Source: Crossiella equi (GTDB lineage: Bacteria > Actinomycetota > Actinomycetes > Mycobacteriales > Pseudonocardiaceae). From it: a stretch of DNA of 64,000 bases. Each line of letters opens with the position of its first letter. The stretch's first letter is position 1. Positions 42,899-51,969 of this stretch are shown in pieces. Under the pieces are notes generated by a model that saw nothing but the letters and a program-made list of their open reading frames with translations, had not been told where the DNA came from and searched no databases. A program made the translations under genes and the position numbers. The DNA lies in NCBI RefSeq assembly GCF_017876755.1, contig NZ_JAGIOO010000001.1, positions 8,293,786 to 8,357,785 on the forward strand, read 5' to 3'.

Positions 42899-45667
42899 CT
42901 AGGCAGTGTCGTCCAGGCGACGCGCCAGCTGTCCGCGCGAGGTGATGCCGAGCTTGCGGTACACGCTGGTCAGGTGCACCTCGATGGTGCGCCTGCTGAC
43001 GAACAGCGTCTGCGCCAGCTCCCGGTTGGTCGCGCCCCCGGCGGCCAGCCGGGCCACCCGCAGCTCGCTCGCGGTCAGCGCCCGCGCCCCGGTGGACTCG
43101 GCTCGGCGTGGCCGCGCGCCGCTGGCCACCAGCTCCTCCCGGGCCCGCGCGACCACGGGCTGGGCGCTGTGCTTGGCGGCCAGGTCCAGGCCCTGCCGCA
43201 GGTGGTGCTGGGCCTGCGTGCGCTGCCCGGCCCGGCGCAGTGCGCTGCCGTACTCGACCAGCGAGTAGCCCAGTTCCAGCTGCCCGCTGGACTCCCGCAG
43301 CACCGCCACGGACTCGGCCAGGTGCGCGAGCCCGGCCGGACCGCCCTCGACCAGGCCCTGTGTGCGCAGCGCGATGCCGATCGACCGGGGCGCCCCGAAC
43401 CGCCGGGCCAGGGCCAGCTCCTCCGCCACCAGCGCCCGGGCCCGCTCGGTCTGGCCGAGCGCGTGGTGGGCCAGCGCCGCGTCCGAACGCCAGTGCGCGA
43501 AGCCGGGGTTCACACAGCCCGCCCGCACCAGGCCCTCCCCGCAGGCCAGCAGGTCGCCCAGCGCGGCCTCCGGACGGTGCTGGCGCAGCCGCAGGCGGCC
43601 CCGCGCCATGTGCACGAAGTGGCCGATGAGCATGCGCACCTCGCGCTCGGTGTCCAGGTCGTGCGCGGTGAGCACCTCCTGCGCCTGCTCGTGCTGGCCC
43701 TGTTCGGCCAGCGCCTCCACCAGCACCGCCGCGGCCAGGGGCAGCTCGCGGTCGCCGTCCACCTCGTGCAGGGCCAGCGCGGCCCGGCCGTCCGCCTCGG
43801 CGTCCAGCAGGTGCCCGGCGGTGAACGCCGTCCGCGAACGCAGTACCGCCAGGTACCGGAACTCCGACAGGTTGCCCCGGGACCGCGCGTGCTCGATGCC
43901 CCGGTCCAGCACGACCAGCGCCTCGGGCAGCCGGTCGGCCATCACCAGGGCGGTGCTGGCGAAGTTGGCCAGGATCCACACGTCGCGGTCGGGCAGCGGC
44001 CCGTCCACCGCCCGCGCGGCCAGGTCGCCGACCACCTCGGCGGAGCGGTCCCCGGTGGCGCACGCGCCGAAAGCCAGGCAGGCCAACAGCATCCGGCCCG
44101 CCGGGGAAGTGGAGTCCACAGTGGACGCCAAGCCCTCCAGGCGGGCGATCAGGCTCGCGGGCGGTTCCATGCTGACGAAGCTGGCCATGGCGTAGGCGAC
44201 GGTCAGCCGCAGCGGCAGCTCACCCTCGGCCAGCGCGGCACGGGCCACCTCGAAGGTCTCCAGCGCCGCCGAGGGCCGCCCGGTCTGCACCATGAACCCG
44301 CCCAGGTCCAGGGCCAGCTCCCCGCGCAGCACCGGGTCTTCGGTCAGCTCCAGCGCGGTGTGCAGCACCTGCGCGGCCTCCACCGGCCGGTTCGCCATGC
44401 CCAGCGCCCGCCCCAGCTCCGCGTGCAGCCGCGGCCGCTCCACGGTCACCGGCGGCTCGGCCAGGGCCCGGCGCAGGCAGCTCGCCGCCACCTCGGGCGC
44501 ACCCCGGGACAGCGCCTTCCCGGCGGCCGCGCGCAACGTCCGGACCACCGCCGCGTCGCCCGAGGGCGCGGCGACCAGCAGGTGCGGCACCAGGGACTCC
44601 ACCGGGGCGTCCTCACCGCTCAACAGCTCCGCCGCGCGGCGGTGGTCCTCGGCGCGGCGGGTGTCGGTGCCCTCGGCGTAGACCGCGGTGCGCACCAGCG
44701 GGTGCGTGAACTCCAGGGGCGTGCCGCCGGTCAGCACCCCCTCGCGCGCCAGCACGTCCACCAGGTCGGTGGCCTCGCCCTGGTCCACCCCGGCCAGCGC
44801 CGCCACCCGGCGCAGGTCCGCCGAGCCGAGCACGGCCAGCGCCCGGGCCAGCCGGGTCGCCGCCGGACCCAGCCGGGCCAGGCGGGAGAGCACGGCCTGG
44901 CCGATCGGCTCCGCGTTGACCCGCGCCACGCGGTCCGCCTCGGCCGCCACCGGCGCCACCCCGTCCGCCCGCAGCGCGGACACCGCCGCGGTCAGCAGGA
45001 ACGGGTTGCCACCGCTGGCGCGGGCCACGGCCGCGCAGAACTCCTCCTCGGCGCCGGGCCAGGCCTCGCGCACCACGTGGCCGACCCCGGCCGGGCTGAG
45101 CGGGGCCAGCGCGAGGACCAGCTCGGCACCGGTGAGCACCCGCGCCAGCGCACTGCCCGGGGGCTGCGGGCGGGCGCCGAGCAGCAGCACCACCGGCAGG
45201 TCCGCGAGCCGTCGGACCAGGTGGGACAGGAAGCGCAGCGAGGCGCCGTCGGACCAGTGCACGTCGTCCACGGCCAGCAGCAGCGGCGCGGTCTCGGCCA
45301 GGTCCGAGCACAGCCAGTACAGCCCGTGCACCACGCTGCCGACCTCGGCCAGGGTGTCCCCACCGGTGAAGACCGGCCCGGCCAGCGCCGCCGCCCCCGA
45401 GAGCGCCTCCGGCCCGGACCCGCGCAGCGCCGGTTCGAGCAGCTGCCGGACCAGCGCGAACGGCAGGTCCTGCTCCAGCTCCCCGCCGAGCGCGGCCAGC
45501 ACCCGGAACCCCTGTCCGGCCGCCCGGCGCCGCACCTCGGCCAGCAGCGCCGTCTTGCCCAGCCCCGGCGCGCCGGTGACCAGCACCCCGCCGCCCCGGC
45601 CCGCCCGCGCCCCGGCCAGGGCCAGGTCCAACCGGTCCAGCTCGCCGTCCCGTTCGAACAGCCCCAC
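42899..45667 (-). CDS. large LuxR/AAA (LAL-type) transcriptional regulator
   Basis: 922 aa from the GTG at 45665-45667, placed so that the protein opens GLFERDGELDRLDLAL as family members do; a longer reading to 45706 is possible. Walker A TGAPGLGKTALLAEV, Walker B LLLAVDDVHWSDGASLRFL, a long helical middle, and a C-terminal LuxR domain (LTASELRVARLAAGGATNRELAQTLFVSRRTIEVHLTSVYRKLG). Its TAG stop lies in the CTAG copied by the IS. Before insertion it overlapped the convergent GH13 stop. Targets unknown. Confidence 0.9.
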   Translation of the reverse strand: MGLFERDGELDRLDLALAGARAGRGGGVLVTGAPGLGKTALLAEVRRRAAGQGFRVLAALGGELEQDLPFALVRQLLEPALRGSGPEALSGAAALAGPVFTGGDTLAEVGSVVHGLYWLCSDLAETAPLLLAVDDVHWSDGASLRFLSHLVRRLADLPVVLLLGARPQPPGSALARVLTGAELVLALAPLSPAGVGHVVREAWPGAEEEFCAAVARASGGNPFLLTAAVSALRADGVAPVAAEADRVARVNAEPIGQAVLSRLARLGPAATRLARALAVLGSADLRRVAALAGVDQGEATDLVDVLAREGVLTGGTPLEFTHPLVRTAVYAEGTDTRRAEDHRRAAELLSGEDAPVESLVPHLLVAAPSGDAAVVRTLRAAAGKALSRGAPEVAASCLRRALAEPPVTVERPRLHAELGRALGMANRPVEAAQVLHTALELTEDPVLRGELALDLGGFMVQTGRPSAALETFEVARAALAEGELPLRLTVAYAMASFVSMEPPASLIARLEGLASTVDSTSPAGRMLLACLAFGACATGDRSAEVVGDLAARAVDGPLPDRDVWILANFASTALVMADRLPEALVVLDRGIEHARSRGNLSEFRYLAVLRSRTAFTAGHLLDAEADGRAALALHEVDGDRELPLAAAVLVEALAEQGQHEQAQEVLTAHDLDTEREVRMLIGHFVHMARGRLRLRQHRPEAALGDLLACGEGLVRAGCVNPGFAHWRSDAALAHHALGQTERARALVAEELALARRFGAPRSIGIALRTQGLVEGGPAGLAHLAESVAVLRESSGQLELGYSLVEYGSALRRAGQRTQAQHHLRQGLDLAAKHSAQPVVARAREELVASGARPRRAESTGARALTASELRVARLAAGGATNRELAQTLFVSRRTIEVHLTSVYRKLGITSRGQLARRLDDTA

Positions 45668-45766
45668 GCCCACCCCATCCACAAAAGACTTCGGTGGGGA
45701 CCACAATGCCGAGCCCGTAGCGGAAAGTCATCGTGGTGTTTCGGACTGTTACCTGGGGACGGGGAT

Positions 45767-46420
45767 ATGCGCCGAGTCCGGCTCGCCACGCTCGTGCTCG
45801 CTCTCGTGACCGCGCTGTCCGGGTGCGAGCTGGAGCACCAGGGCCCCGCGCCGGTCCCGACCAACCAGGCGGGTGTGCTCGCACCCCTCCCGACCAGCGC
45901 GGCACCCTCCGGTGGGGACTGCGGGCGGGTCGGTCCCAAGATCGCGGGCGTGCTGCCCGCGCTCGGCCGGGACTTCACCACGGCCAAGGCCAACCCGTGC
46001 GTCCCCTTCGCCGGGCTGGCCGAGGAGGTGCTGCGGTTCGTGCCGCAGTCGCAGCGCCAGGCGCTGGCCGCCTTCCAGGACCGGGTGGACCGGCTGGCCG
46101 GGGCGGCCAGCACCGTGGACACCGTGATGGGCTGCGCCTACCAGCTGGACCGCCTCGGCGTGGTGTTCTACCAGGAGAAGAGCCAGGCGCTGTCCCTGGG
46201 ATTGGTGGTGGCGGTCCGGGGCGGGTTCGACGCCGCGGCCGAGGTCGCGGCCTGCTACCTCAAGGTCACGCTGACCGGCGTGCGCCTGGAGACCACCGCG
46301 CCGGGCAGGGGCCCGTGCTTCCGCCGAGCCTCGGTGACGCGGGCGGGGGAGGGCTACGAGCTGTTCTGGGTCGGCTCCACCACCGCCATGTGCACGGCCC
46401 TGGACGTCCTCCGGAAGTAG
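45767..46420 (+). CDS. hypothetical secreted lipoprotein
   Basis: 217 aa, ATG 45767. Signal with lipobox LSGC (RRVRLATLVLALVTALSGC), then a Pro/Ala linker and a domain of about 180 residues containing five further cysteines (GGDCGRVG, ANPCVPF, MGCAYQL, VAACYLKV, GPCFRRA), which probably form disulfides outside the membrane. No family recognised. Divergent from the LAL regulator. Confidence 0.75.
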   Translation: MRRVRLATLVLALVTALSGCELEHQGPAPVPTNQAGVLAPLPTSAAPSGGDCGRVGPKIAGVLPALGRDFTTAKANPCVPFAGLAEEVLRFVPQSQRQALAAFQDRVDRLAGAASTVDTVMGCAYQLDRLGVVFYQEKSQALSLGLVVAVRGGFDAAAEVAACYLKVTLTGVRLETTAPGRGPCFRRASVTRAGEGYELFWVGSTTAMCTALDVLRK

Positions 46421-46511
46421 TAGGCGGAAACCTCAGTGGAAACCCTGAGGCGGGCACGCGCCGGAATTCCTAGCGTGGGCGGGGAAAGCCGCTTCACGTG
46501 GAGGAATCCCC

Positions 46512-48101
46512 TTGGCAGCAAAGCTCGTCACCGCCGTGCTCACCACCGCCGTCGTGTTACCGCTGCTCGGCGGTGCCACCACGGCGCAGGCCGCGCCCGC
46601 GCTGGACTGGAAGCCGTGCAAGGACCTCGCCGCCCACTGGCCGGTCCCGGACGACACCCGCAGCGAGTGCACGCTGGTGGCGGTCCCGGTCGACCACGCC
46701 GCGCCGGACGGCCGCAAGATCCAGCTCGCGGTCAGTCGCGTCCGCGCCACCGACGCGGCCAAACACCGGGGCGTGGTGCTGGTCAACCCCGGCGGCCCGG
46801 GCGGGGCGGGCACCACCATGCCCTTCTCGCTGGCCGGCAGCGGCAGCACCGTGGCCGGGATCAACACCGACCACGACCTGATCGGCTTCGACCCGCGCGG
46901 CACCGGCTACAGCTACCGCCCCGACTGCGACACCGCCGGGCGCGGCCGTACCGCGGCCGACTCCGGGCTGTCCGAAAAGGACAGGTGGGAGCTCAACCTC
47001 AAGCACGACGCCGAGGTGCGCGACCGCTGCGCCAGGGTGGACCCGGAGTTCACGGCCAGCCTGTCCACCGCGACCATCGCCAAGGACATGGACGCCATCC
47101 GCGTCGCCCTGGGGGAGAAGAGGATCGGCTACTACGGCGTCTCCTGGGGCACCGCGCTCGGCGCGTCCTACCGCACCCAGTTCGACGGCAACGTCGACCG
47201 GATGCTGCTGGACTCGGTGATGTCCTCGACCTTCGACCTCACCTACATGGCCGACTCCACCGCGGCCGCCTACGAGAACAACTTCCACAGCTTCGCCGCC
47301 TGGCTGGCGCGCTACGACACGCACTACGCCTTCGGCACCACCGAACCCGAGGTGGTCAAGACGATCACCGACCTGCGCGCGCTGCTCACCGGCAACCCGC
47401 GCGAGGTCGGCAGCGGCCCGTCGAAGGTCACCCTGGACGGGGAGACCGTGCAGTACCTGGCCGTCTCCGCGCGGCACCGGTGGCCCTCGGCCGCCCGGGA
47501 CCTCAAGACCCTGCGCGAGGGCGGGGTGCCCGACCGCGCCCGCGCCGCCGCCGGGGCCGCCTCGGCCCGCGCCGCCGCGCCTGCCGCCGGGACCGGCTAC
47601 GACCAGCCGTTCCTGCCGATGAGCCGGTTCCTGTACGCGTCGGTGATCTGCAACGACTCGGAGAGCACCCGCGACCTCGGCACCGCGTGGGCCAACCGGG
47701 ACAAGCGCATCGCCAAGCAGCCCTTCGGCGGCTCGGTGCCCGGCTTCGACGGCATCTGCACCGGCTGGCAGCTGCCCAGCCGCCCGTGGCGGTTCACCCA
47801 GGGCCAGAGCCCGCTGCAGCTGGTCGGCCACACCTACGAGGCGGTCACCCCGATCGGCTGGGCGCACCGCATGCAGGGCAAGACCGGTGGCGCGCTGTTC
47901 GCCATCGAGGACGACCGGCACGGCTCGCTCAACGACCTGCCCTGCGGCAGCCGCGCGGCCGAGTTCTTCACCTCGGCCAAGACCAGCACCGAGTCCTGCC
48001 CCGGTGCGCCGGTGCCCTCGCCGCTGACCGACGACGAGCCGAAGCCGTCGGTGGCGCTGGACCCGGTGGCGCCGTACGTCCCGGACGCGGAACGAGTCTG
48101 A
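46512..48101 (+). CDS. secreted S33-type alpha/beta hydrolase (tripeptidyl aminopeptidase-like)
   Basis: 529 aa, TTG start with GGAGGAA in front. Signal peptide (LVTAVLTTAVVLPLLGGATTAQA). Oxyanion segment VVLVNPGGPGGAGT, nucleophile elbow YGVSWGTALG, C-terminal TAP-like domain with a catalytic His in EDDRHGS. The third triad member, usually Asp in DPVTP, reads YEAVTP, so Glu seems to replace Asp. Relatives are SlpD/SlpE-like mycelial proteinases that remove tripeptides from secreted proteins. The altered acid could lower or change activity. Confidence 0.8.
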   Translation: MAAKLVTAVLTTAVVLPLLGGATTAQAAPALDWKPCKDLAAHWPVPDDTRSECTLVAVPVDHAAPDGRKIQLAVSRVRATDAAKHRGVVLVNPGGPGGAGTTMPFSLAGSGSTVAGINTDHDLIGFDPRGTGYSYRPDCDTAGRGRTAADSGLSEKDRWELNLKHDAEVRDRCARVDPEFTASLSTATIAKDMDAIRVALGEKRIGYYGVSWGTALGASYRTQFDGNVDRMLLDSVMSSTFDLTYMADSTAAAYENNFHSFAAWLARYDTHYAFGTTEPEVVKTITDLRALLTGNPREVGSGPSKVTLDGETVQYLAVSARHRWPSAARDLKTLREGGVPDRARAAAGAASARAAAPAAGTGYDQPFLPMSRFLYASVICNDSESTRDLGTAWANRDKRIAKQPFGGSVPGFDGICTGWQLPSRPWRFTQGQSPLQLVGHTYEAVTPIGWAHRMQGKTGGALFAIEDDRHGSLNDLPCGSRAAEFFTSAKTSTESCPGAPVPSPLTDDEPKPSVALDPVAPYVPDAERV

Positions 48102-48147
48102 CCCGATTGGTGGCGGTCGGCCCCCGGGACGGCCGCCACCCCCTACC

Positions 48148-48705
48148 ATGTCGCCCGTGAACCCGGAACTGACTCGCAAGCTCGAACACTCCTTCGCCAC
48201 CTTCGACGAGGACAACGACGGCTTCATCGAGCTCTCCGACCTGGAGGAGCGCAGCAGGCGGTTCGCGGTCCGCTTCAACGAGACCGACTCGCCGAAGGGC
48301 ATCGCCGCCCTGGAGGGCATGCGGGCGCACTGGCAGGCGCTGGCCGAGCTCACCGACGCCGACGCCGACGGGCGCATCAGCAAGACCGAGTTCGTCGACG
48401 CGGTCGGCGCCGCGCTGGCCGAGTCCGACAGCGGCTTCGACCGGGTGTTCCGGCCCGCGCTCTCGGCCGGGTTCGCCCTCGCCGACACCAACGACGACGG
48501 CTACATCGGTGTCGAGGAGTTCGTCGCGTTCATGTACCTGGCCGGGTTCTCCCTGGCCAAGGCGCCGCGCCTGTTCGCCGCGCTGGACACCAACGGCGAC
48601 GGCAAGGTCACCGTGGACGAGTGGCTGACCGCGTTCAAGGCGCACTACACGCAGGTCACCGCCGATCTGGACCTGCCGGTGAACGCCTTCTTCGGCTCCA
48701 CCTGA
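48148..48705 (+). CDS. EF-hand calcium-binding protein (calerythrin-like)
   Basis: 185 aa with four EF-hand loops: DEDNDGFIELSD (20-31), DADADGRISKTE (70-81), DTNDDGYIGVEE (113-124) and DTNGDGKVTVDE (147-158), each with the expected Asp/Asn, Gly and Glu/Asp ligands. No signal peptide, so a cytoplasmic calcium buffer or sensor of the calerythrin/CabD type known from actinomycetes. Partner unknown. Confidence 0.9.
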   Translation: MSPVNPELTRKLEHSFATFDEDNDGFIELSDLEERSRRFAVRFNETDSPKGIAALEGMRAHWQALAELTDADADGRISKTEFVDAVGAALAESDSGFDRVFRPALSAGFALADTNDDGYIGVEEFVAFMYLAGFSLAKAPRLFAALDTNGDGKVTVDEWLTAFKAHYTQVTADLDLPVNAFFGST

Positions 48706-48774
48706 CCCGGCCCGGCGGAGTGCTCCTCGTCGCCTCGCGTACCGCCGGGGCGCTCCGCCGACTACCATCGCCCG

Positions 48775-49509
48775 GTGATCTTCCGGCCCCCACTGCTCAT
48801 CCTCGCCGGGCACGACGGTGACGCCGTCCTGGACCAGGACGCCGTCGTGTTCCGCTTCCCCCGGCGCTACACCACCAGCCAGGTCAAGAGCGCGCGCAGT
48901 CCACGCCGGATCCCGCTCATCGCGGTCACCGAGGTCGAGCACGAGACCGGCAGGCGCCCCCACCTGCGGCTGCGCCTGGCCGGGACGATCCCCGGGCACG
49001 AGCCGGGCCCGCCGCAGCGCGACATCGACACGCTGCTGCTGGACCCGTCGCGGCGCGCGGAGAACGAGGCCTTCGTCGCCGAGCTGCGCACCCGCCTGGT
49101 CGCCCACCCGGTGCCCGAACCCCGCCTGCTGGCCCCGGACGCGCACGCCCCGGGCCTGCCGCCGGTGACCGGCCCGCTGCACCTGTCGGTGTCCGTGCTG
49201 GACGGCGTGGTCACCGTGGACGGGCAGCGCGTGCTGCTGGAGTTCAACTCGACCATGCGCAAGCCCAGCCGCCATGAGCTCCCGCTCACCGCGCTCCGGG
49301 GCGTGGAGCTCGTCCCGGCCAAACCGCACCGCTCCGGCCTGCTGCGGTTCCTGGTCGAGGGCGCGCGGCCGCATGCCGACCCGCGGCGCGACCCGCACAC
49401 CGTGCGGTTCATGGCCGGGACCGAGGAGGGGCGGATCACCGACCTGGCCGCGGAGCTGGCCGCGCGGCTGGCGCCGTCGGCGGACCGGGTGCTGATCGCG
49501 GGGGCCTAG
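48775..49509 (+). CDS. DUF4429-like hypothetical protein with two similar halves
   Basis: 244 aa, GTG start. Two halves follow the same pattern: VVFRFPRRYTTSQ...RRIPLIAVTEVEH and VLLEFNSTMRKPS...HELPLTALRGVELVP, suggesting an internal duplication of a PH-like beta domain as in DUF4429 proteins. The second half is followed by RSGLLRFLVEG. No catalytic residues visible. Function unknown. Confidence 0.65.
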   Translation: MIFRPPLLILAGHDGDAVLDQDAVVFRFPRRYTTSQVKSARSPRRIPLIAVTEVEHETGRRPHLRLRLAGTIPGHEPGPPQRDIDTLLLDPSRRAENEAFVAELRTRLVAHPVPEPRLLAPDAHAPGLPPVTGPLHLSVSVLDGVVTVDGQRVLLEFNSTMRKPSRHELPLTALRGVELVPAKPHRSGLLRFLVEGARPHADPRRDPHTVRFMAGTEEGRITDLAAELAARLAPSADRVLIAGA

Positions 49510-49517
49510 GTCGTGTC

Positions 49518-50516
49518 CTAGACCGCGATCGGCGGGCACACCAGCATCGCCGCGTCCAGCTCGGCGTGTGCCTCGGGATGCCGTTCCCACCACTGCGCGA
49601 ACGTCGGGTTCCGGTCCACAATGGACCGGTAGGCGTAGGCGGCGCTGGCGAACACCTCGTGCGCGCGCCCGGCCAGCGGGCCGTCCGTGCGCACCCCGAC
49701 CATGATCGGCACCTGCAACGGGTCGCCCCGCAGCGGGCGCACCGCGATGCCGTTGCCGCTGCGCGAGGCCGGGGCGGCCAGCGACACCGCGCCGTTCTCC
49801 ACCAGCACCCGCGCCATGCCCGCCTCCCAGGTGTGGTGGCGGATGCGCGGGGTGAAACCGGCGGTGGCGCAGGCGGTGTGCAGCTGCATGCGCAGGCTGT
49901 TGGCCTCCGGGGGCGGCACCACCCAGTCGCAGTCGGCGAGCTCGGCCAGGGAGATCACCTCGTGCAGCGCCAGTGGGTGGTCCTCGGCGACCGCGACGAA
50001 CTGCGGCTCCTGCACCAGCGTGCGGATCTCCACCCCGCTCAGCTTGCGGCGTTCCAGGCCGTCGAAGCGTTCGAACACCGCCAGGTGCAGGCGGCCGGAG
50101 CCGAGCATCTCCAGCAGGGTGGCGCCGGAGGGCTCGATCTCGGTGCGCACCTCCGAGCACGGCAGCCGGTTGCTCAGCTCGGCGACCAGGCGGGCCAGGA
50201 AGAGCATCGGCATGCACCCGGCCAGCAGCGGCTGCGGGGTGAAGGTGCGTGCGCGGTCCTGCGCGGAGGCGAGCAGGTGGTCGAGGTCGTCGAGGACCAG
50301 CCGCGCGGTGTTGACCACGTAGCGGCCGAGCTCGGTCGGGGTGCTGCCGGTGGGGCTGCGGTCGAACAGCCGCCCACCCACCAGGCGCTCCACCCGTTGC
50401 AGCTGGGCGGTGAGCGCGGGCTGGGTGAGGCCGAGCCGGACGGCGGCCTTGCTCATGCTGCCGGTCTCGACGATGGCGCAGACCGCACGGAGGTGACGCA
50501 ACTCCAGGTCAGCCAT
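49518..50516 (-). CDS. LysR-family transcriptional regulator
   Basis: 332 aa from the second ATG (MADLELRHLRAV). Winged helix with GSMSKAAVRLGLTQPALTAQLQRVERLVGGRLFDRS, then the two-lobed effector domain. The target is not evident: the nearest divergent gene is the ArsR regulator 190 bp away, and the gene downstream is convergent. Confidence 0.9.
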   Translation of the reverse strand: MADLELRHLRAVCAIVETGSMSKAAVRLGLTQPALTAQLQRVERLVGGRLFDRSPTGSTPTELGRYVVNTARLVLDDLDHLLASAQDRARTFTPQPLLAGCMPMLFLARLVAELSNRLPCSEVRTEIEPSGATLLEMLGSGRLHLAVFERFDGLERRKLSGVEIRTLVQEPQFVAVAEDHPLALHEVISLAELADCDWVVPPPEANSLRMQLHTACATAGFTPRIRHHTWEAGMARVLVENGAVSLAAPASRSGNGIAVRPLRGDPLQVPIMVGVRTDGPLAGRAHEVFASAAYAYRSIVDRNPTFAQWWERHPEAHAELDAAMLVCPPIAV

Positions 50517-50676
50517 CAACAAAAATTATCGCCGAATCCGGTGAGGGGGCACCCGACGTTCGGACGATATTGCGGTTGTCGCGACAAGCAAAGGCAATCG
50601 CATGCCGCCGGGGGATCCGTGCCTGGGCCCGCCGCTCGGCGCACGCCGCTTGACCCCGTCCCGCCCATGCGGTACA

Positions 50677-50708
50677 AAACCAGTAGGTTATGAAACCGAG
50701 AGGTTATG
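50677..50708. promoter_or_regulatory. tandem 16-bp ArsR operator
   Basis: AAACCAGTAGGTTATG (50677-50692) is followed directly by AAACCGAGAGGTTATG (50693-50708), two bases before the ArsR start. Each unit holds the inverted repeat AACC-N4-GGTT, a common actinobacterial ArsR half-site arrangement. Position over the start region implies autorepression of the whole operon. Confidence 0.65.
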
Positions 50709-50710
50709 GC

Positions 50711-51052
50711 ATGAGGGCTGACACGCTCGACGCGACCTTCGCCGCGCTCGCCGACCCCACCCGGCGGGCCATCCTGGCCCGGCTCACCCGGGGCGAGGCC
50801 ACGGTCACCGAGCTGGCGGAGCCGTTCGCCATGAGCCAGCCCGCCATCTCCAAACACCTCAAGGTCCTCGAACGGGCCGGACTGGTCACCCGGGGGCGTG
50901 ATGCCCAGCGGCGCCCGGTCCGGTTGGAGGCCGCTCCGCTCAAGGCGGCGACAGACTGGCTGCTGGAGTACCGCGACTACTGGGCACGCAGCTTCGACCG
51001 GCTCGACGCACTGCTCGCCGAGCTCAAGGAGGAGGACGACTCCCATGACTGA
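50711..51052 (+). CDS. ArsR/SmtB-family regulator
   Basis: 113 aa from the ATG at 50711; a longer reading starts inside the operator. Winged helix ALADPTRRAILARLTRGEATVTELAEPFAMSQPAISKHLKVLERAGLV. It lacks the metal-binding Cys motif of ArsR/SmtB metal sensors. It overlaps an AHSA1-type gene by 8 bp, the common ArsR/SRPBCC pair in actinobacteria, where the regulator controls the SRPBCC protein. Confidence 0.88.
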   Translation: MRADTLDATFAALADPTRRAILARLTRGEATVTELAEPFAMSQPAISKHLKVLERAGLVTRGRDAQRRPVRLEAAPLKAATDWLLEYRDYWARSFDRLDALLAELKEEDDSHD

Positions 51053-51557
51053 CGGCTCGCGCGTGCGACCACGCGTCTCGGTCACCGCTCCGGGGGAGCG
51101 GGAGCTGTGCGTGCGGCGGGGTTTCGACGCACCCGCCCGGCTGGTTTTCCGCACGTTCACCGAGCCCGCGCTGCTGCGCCGCTGGTTCGGCGCGGAGGGC
51201 TGGCAGCTGGTGCAGTGCGAGATCGACCTGCGGCCCGGCGGCACCTGGCGGTTCGTCTCCCGCGACGGCCGGGGCCACAAGATGGGGCACCGCGGGGTGT
51301 ACTGGGAGGTCCGCCGCCCGGAGCGGCTGGTCTACACCGAGACCTACGACGACCAGTGGGTGCCGGGGGAGGCCGTGGTCACCGTCGACTTCGAGGAGTC
51401 CGGCGGGGGCACCGAGCTGACCACGCTCATCCGCTACCCGACCAAGCGGGCGCGCGACCTGGCCGCCGCCAGCCCGATGGAACGCGGGCTCGCCGAGGGC
51501 TACCTGCGCCTGGCCGACGTGCTCGCCGAACTCACCGAAGGGGTGGCCACACCGTGA
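51045..51557 (+). CDS. SRPBCC/AHSA1-family protein
   Basis: 170 aa, ATG inside the end of the ArsR gene. The helix-grip fold reads VRRGFDAPARLVFRTFTEPALLRRWFG and ends with a long helix (MERGLAEGYLRLADVLAEL). Such proteins bind hydrophobic small molecules in a deep cavity; reaction, if any, unknown. Coupled to the VOC gene by GTGA. Confidence 0.85.
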   Translation: MTDGSRVRPRVSVTAPGERELCVRRGFDAPARLVFRTFTEPALLRRWFGAEGWQLVQCEIDLRPGGTWRFVSRDGRGHKMGHRGVYWEVRRPERLVYTETYDDQWVPGEAVVTVDFEESGGGTELTTLIRYPTKRARDLAAASPMERGLAEGYLRLADVLAELTEGVATP

Positions 51558-51967
51558 ACTGGACGCTGGAAGTCGTCGTGGTGCCTGTGTCCGATGTGGA
51601 CCGGTCGCGGGAGTTCTACGCCGACAAGCTGGGTTTCACCGTCGACCACGACACCAGGATCAGCGACTCGGTCCACGTCATCCAGCTCACCCCGCCCGGT
51701 TCGGGCTGCTCGATCGTGATCGGCAAAGGCGTGGGCGCGATGGAGCCGGGCACGCTCCAGGGCGTGCAGCTGGTGGTCAACGACATCCGGGCGGCCCACG
51801 CCCAGCTGGCCGCCCAGGGGGTCAAGACCACCGAGGTCCAGGTCGCGGGCCCGGAGGGCTTCCGCCCGGCCACCGCCGAGGACGACCTGAACAACCAGGG
51901 CTTCCTCTTCTTCGCCGACCCGGACGGCAACGGCTGGGCGGTCCAGCAGATCACGGCCCGGGCCTGA
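51554..51967 (+). CDS. VOC-family (glyoxalase/bleomycin-resistance fold) protein
   Basis: 137 aa, GTG overlapping the previous stop. Paired beta-alpha-beta-beta-beta modules: LEVVVVPVSDVDRSREFYADKLGF and VQLVVNDIRAAHAQLAAQG, ending FFADPDGNGWAVQQI with the Glu/Gln position of the usual metal ligand occupied by Gln. Could be a dioxygenase, isomerase or drug-binding protein. In an operon with ArsR and AHSA1 genes. Confidence 0.88.
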   Translation: MNWTLEVVVVPVSDVDRSREFYADKLGFTVDHDTRISDSVHVIQLTPPGSGCSIVIGKGVGAMEPGTLQGVQLVVNDIRAAHAQLAAQGVKTTEVQVAGPEGFRPATAEDDLNNQGFLFFADPDGNGWAVQQITARA

Positions 51968-51969
51968 GC

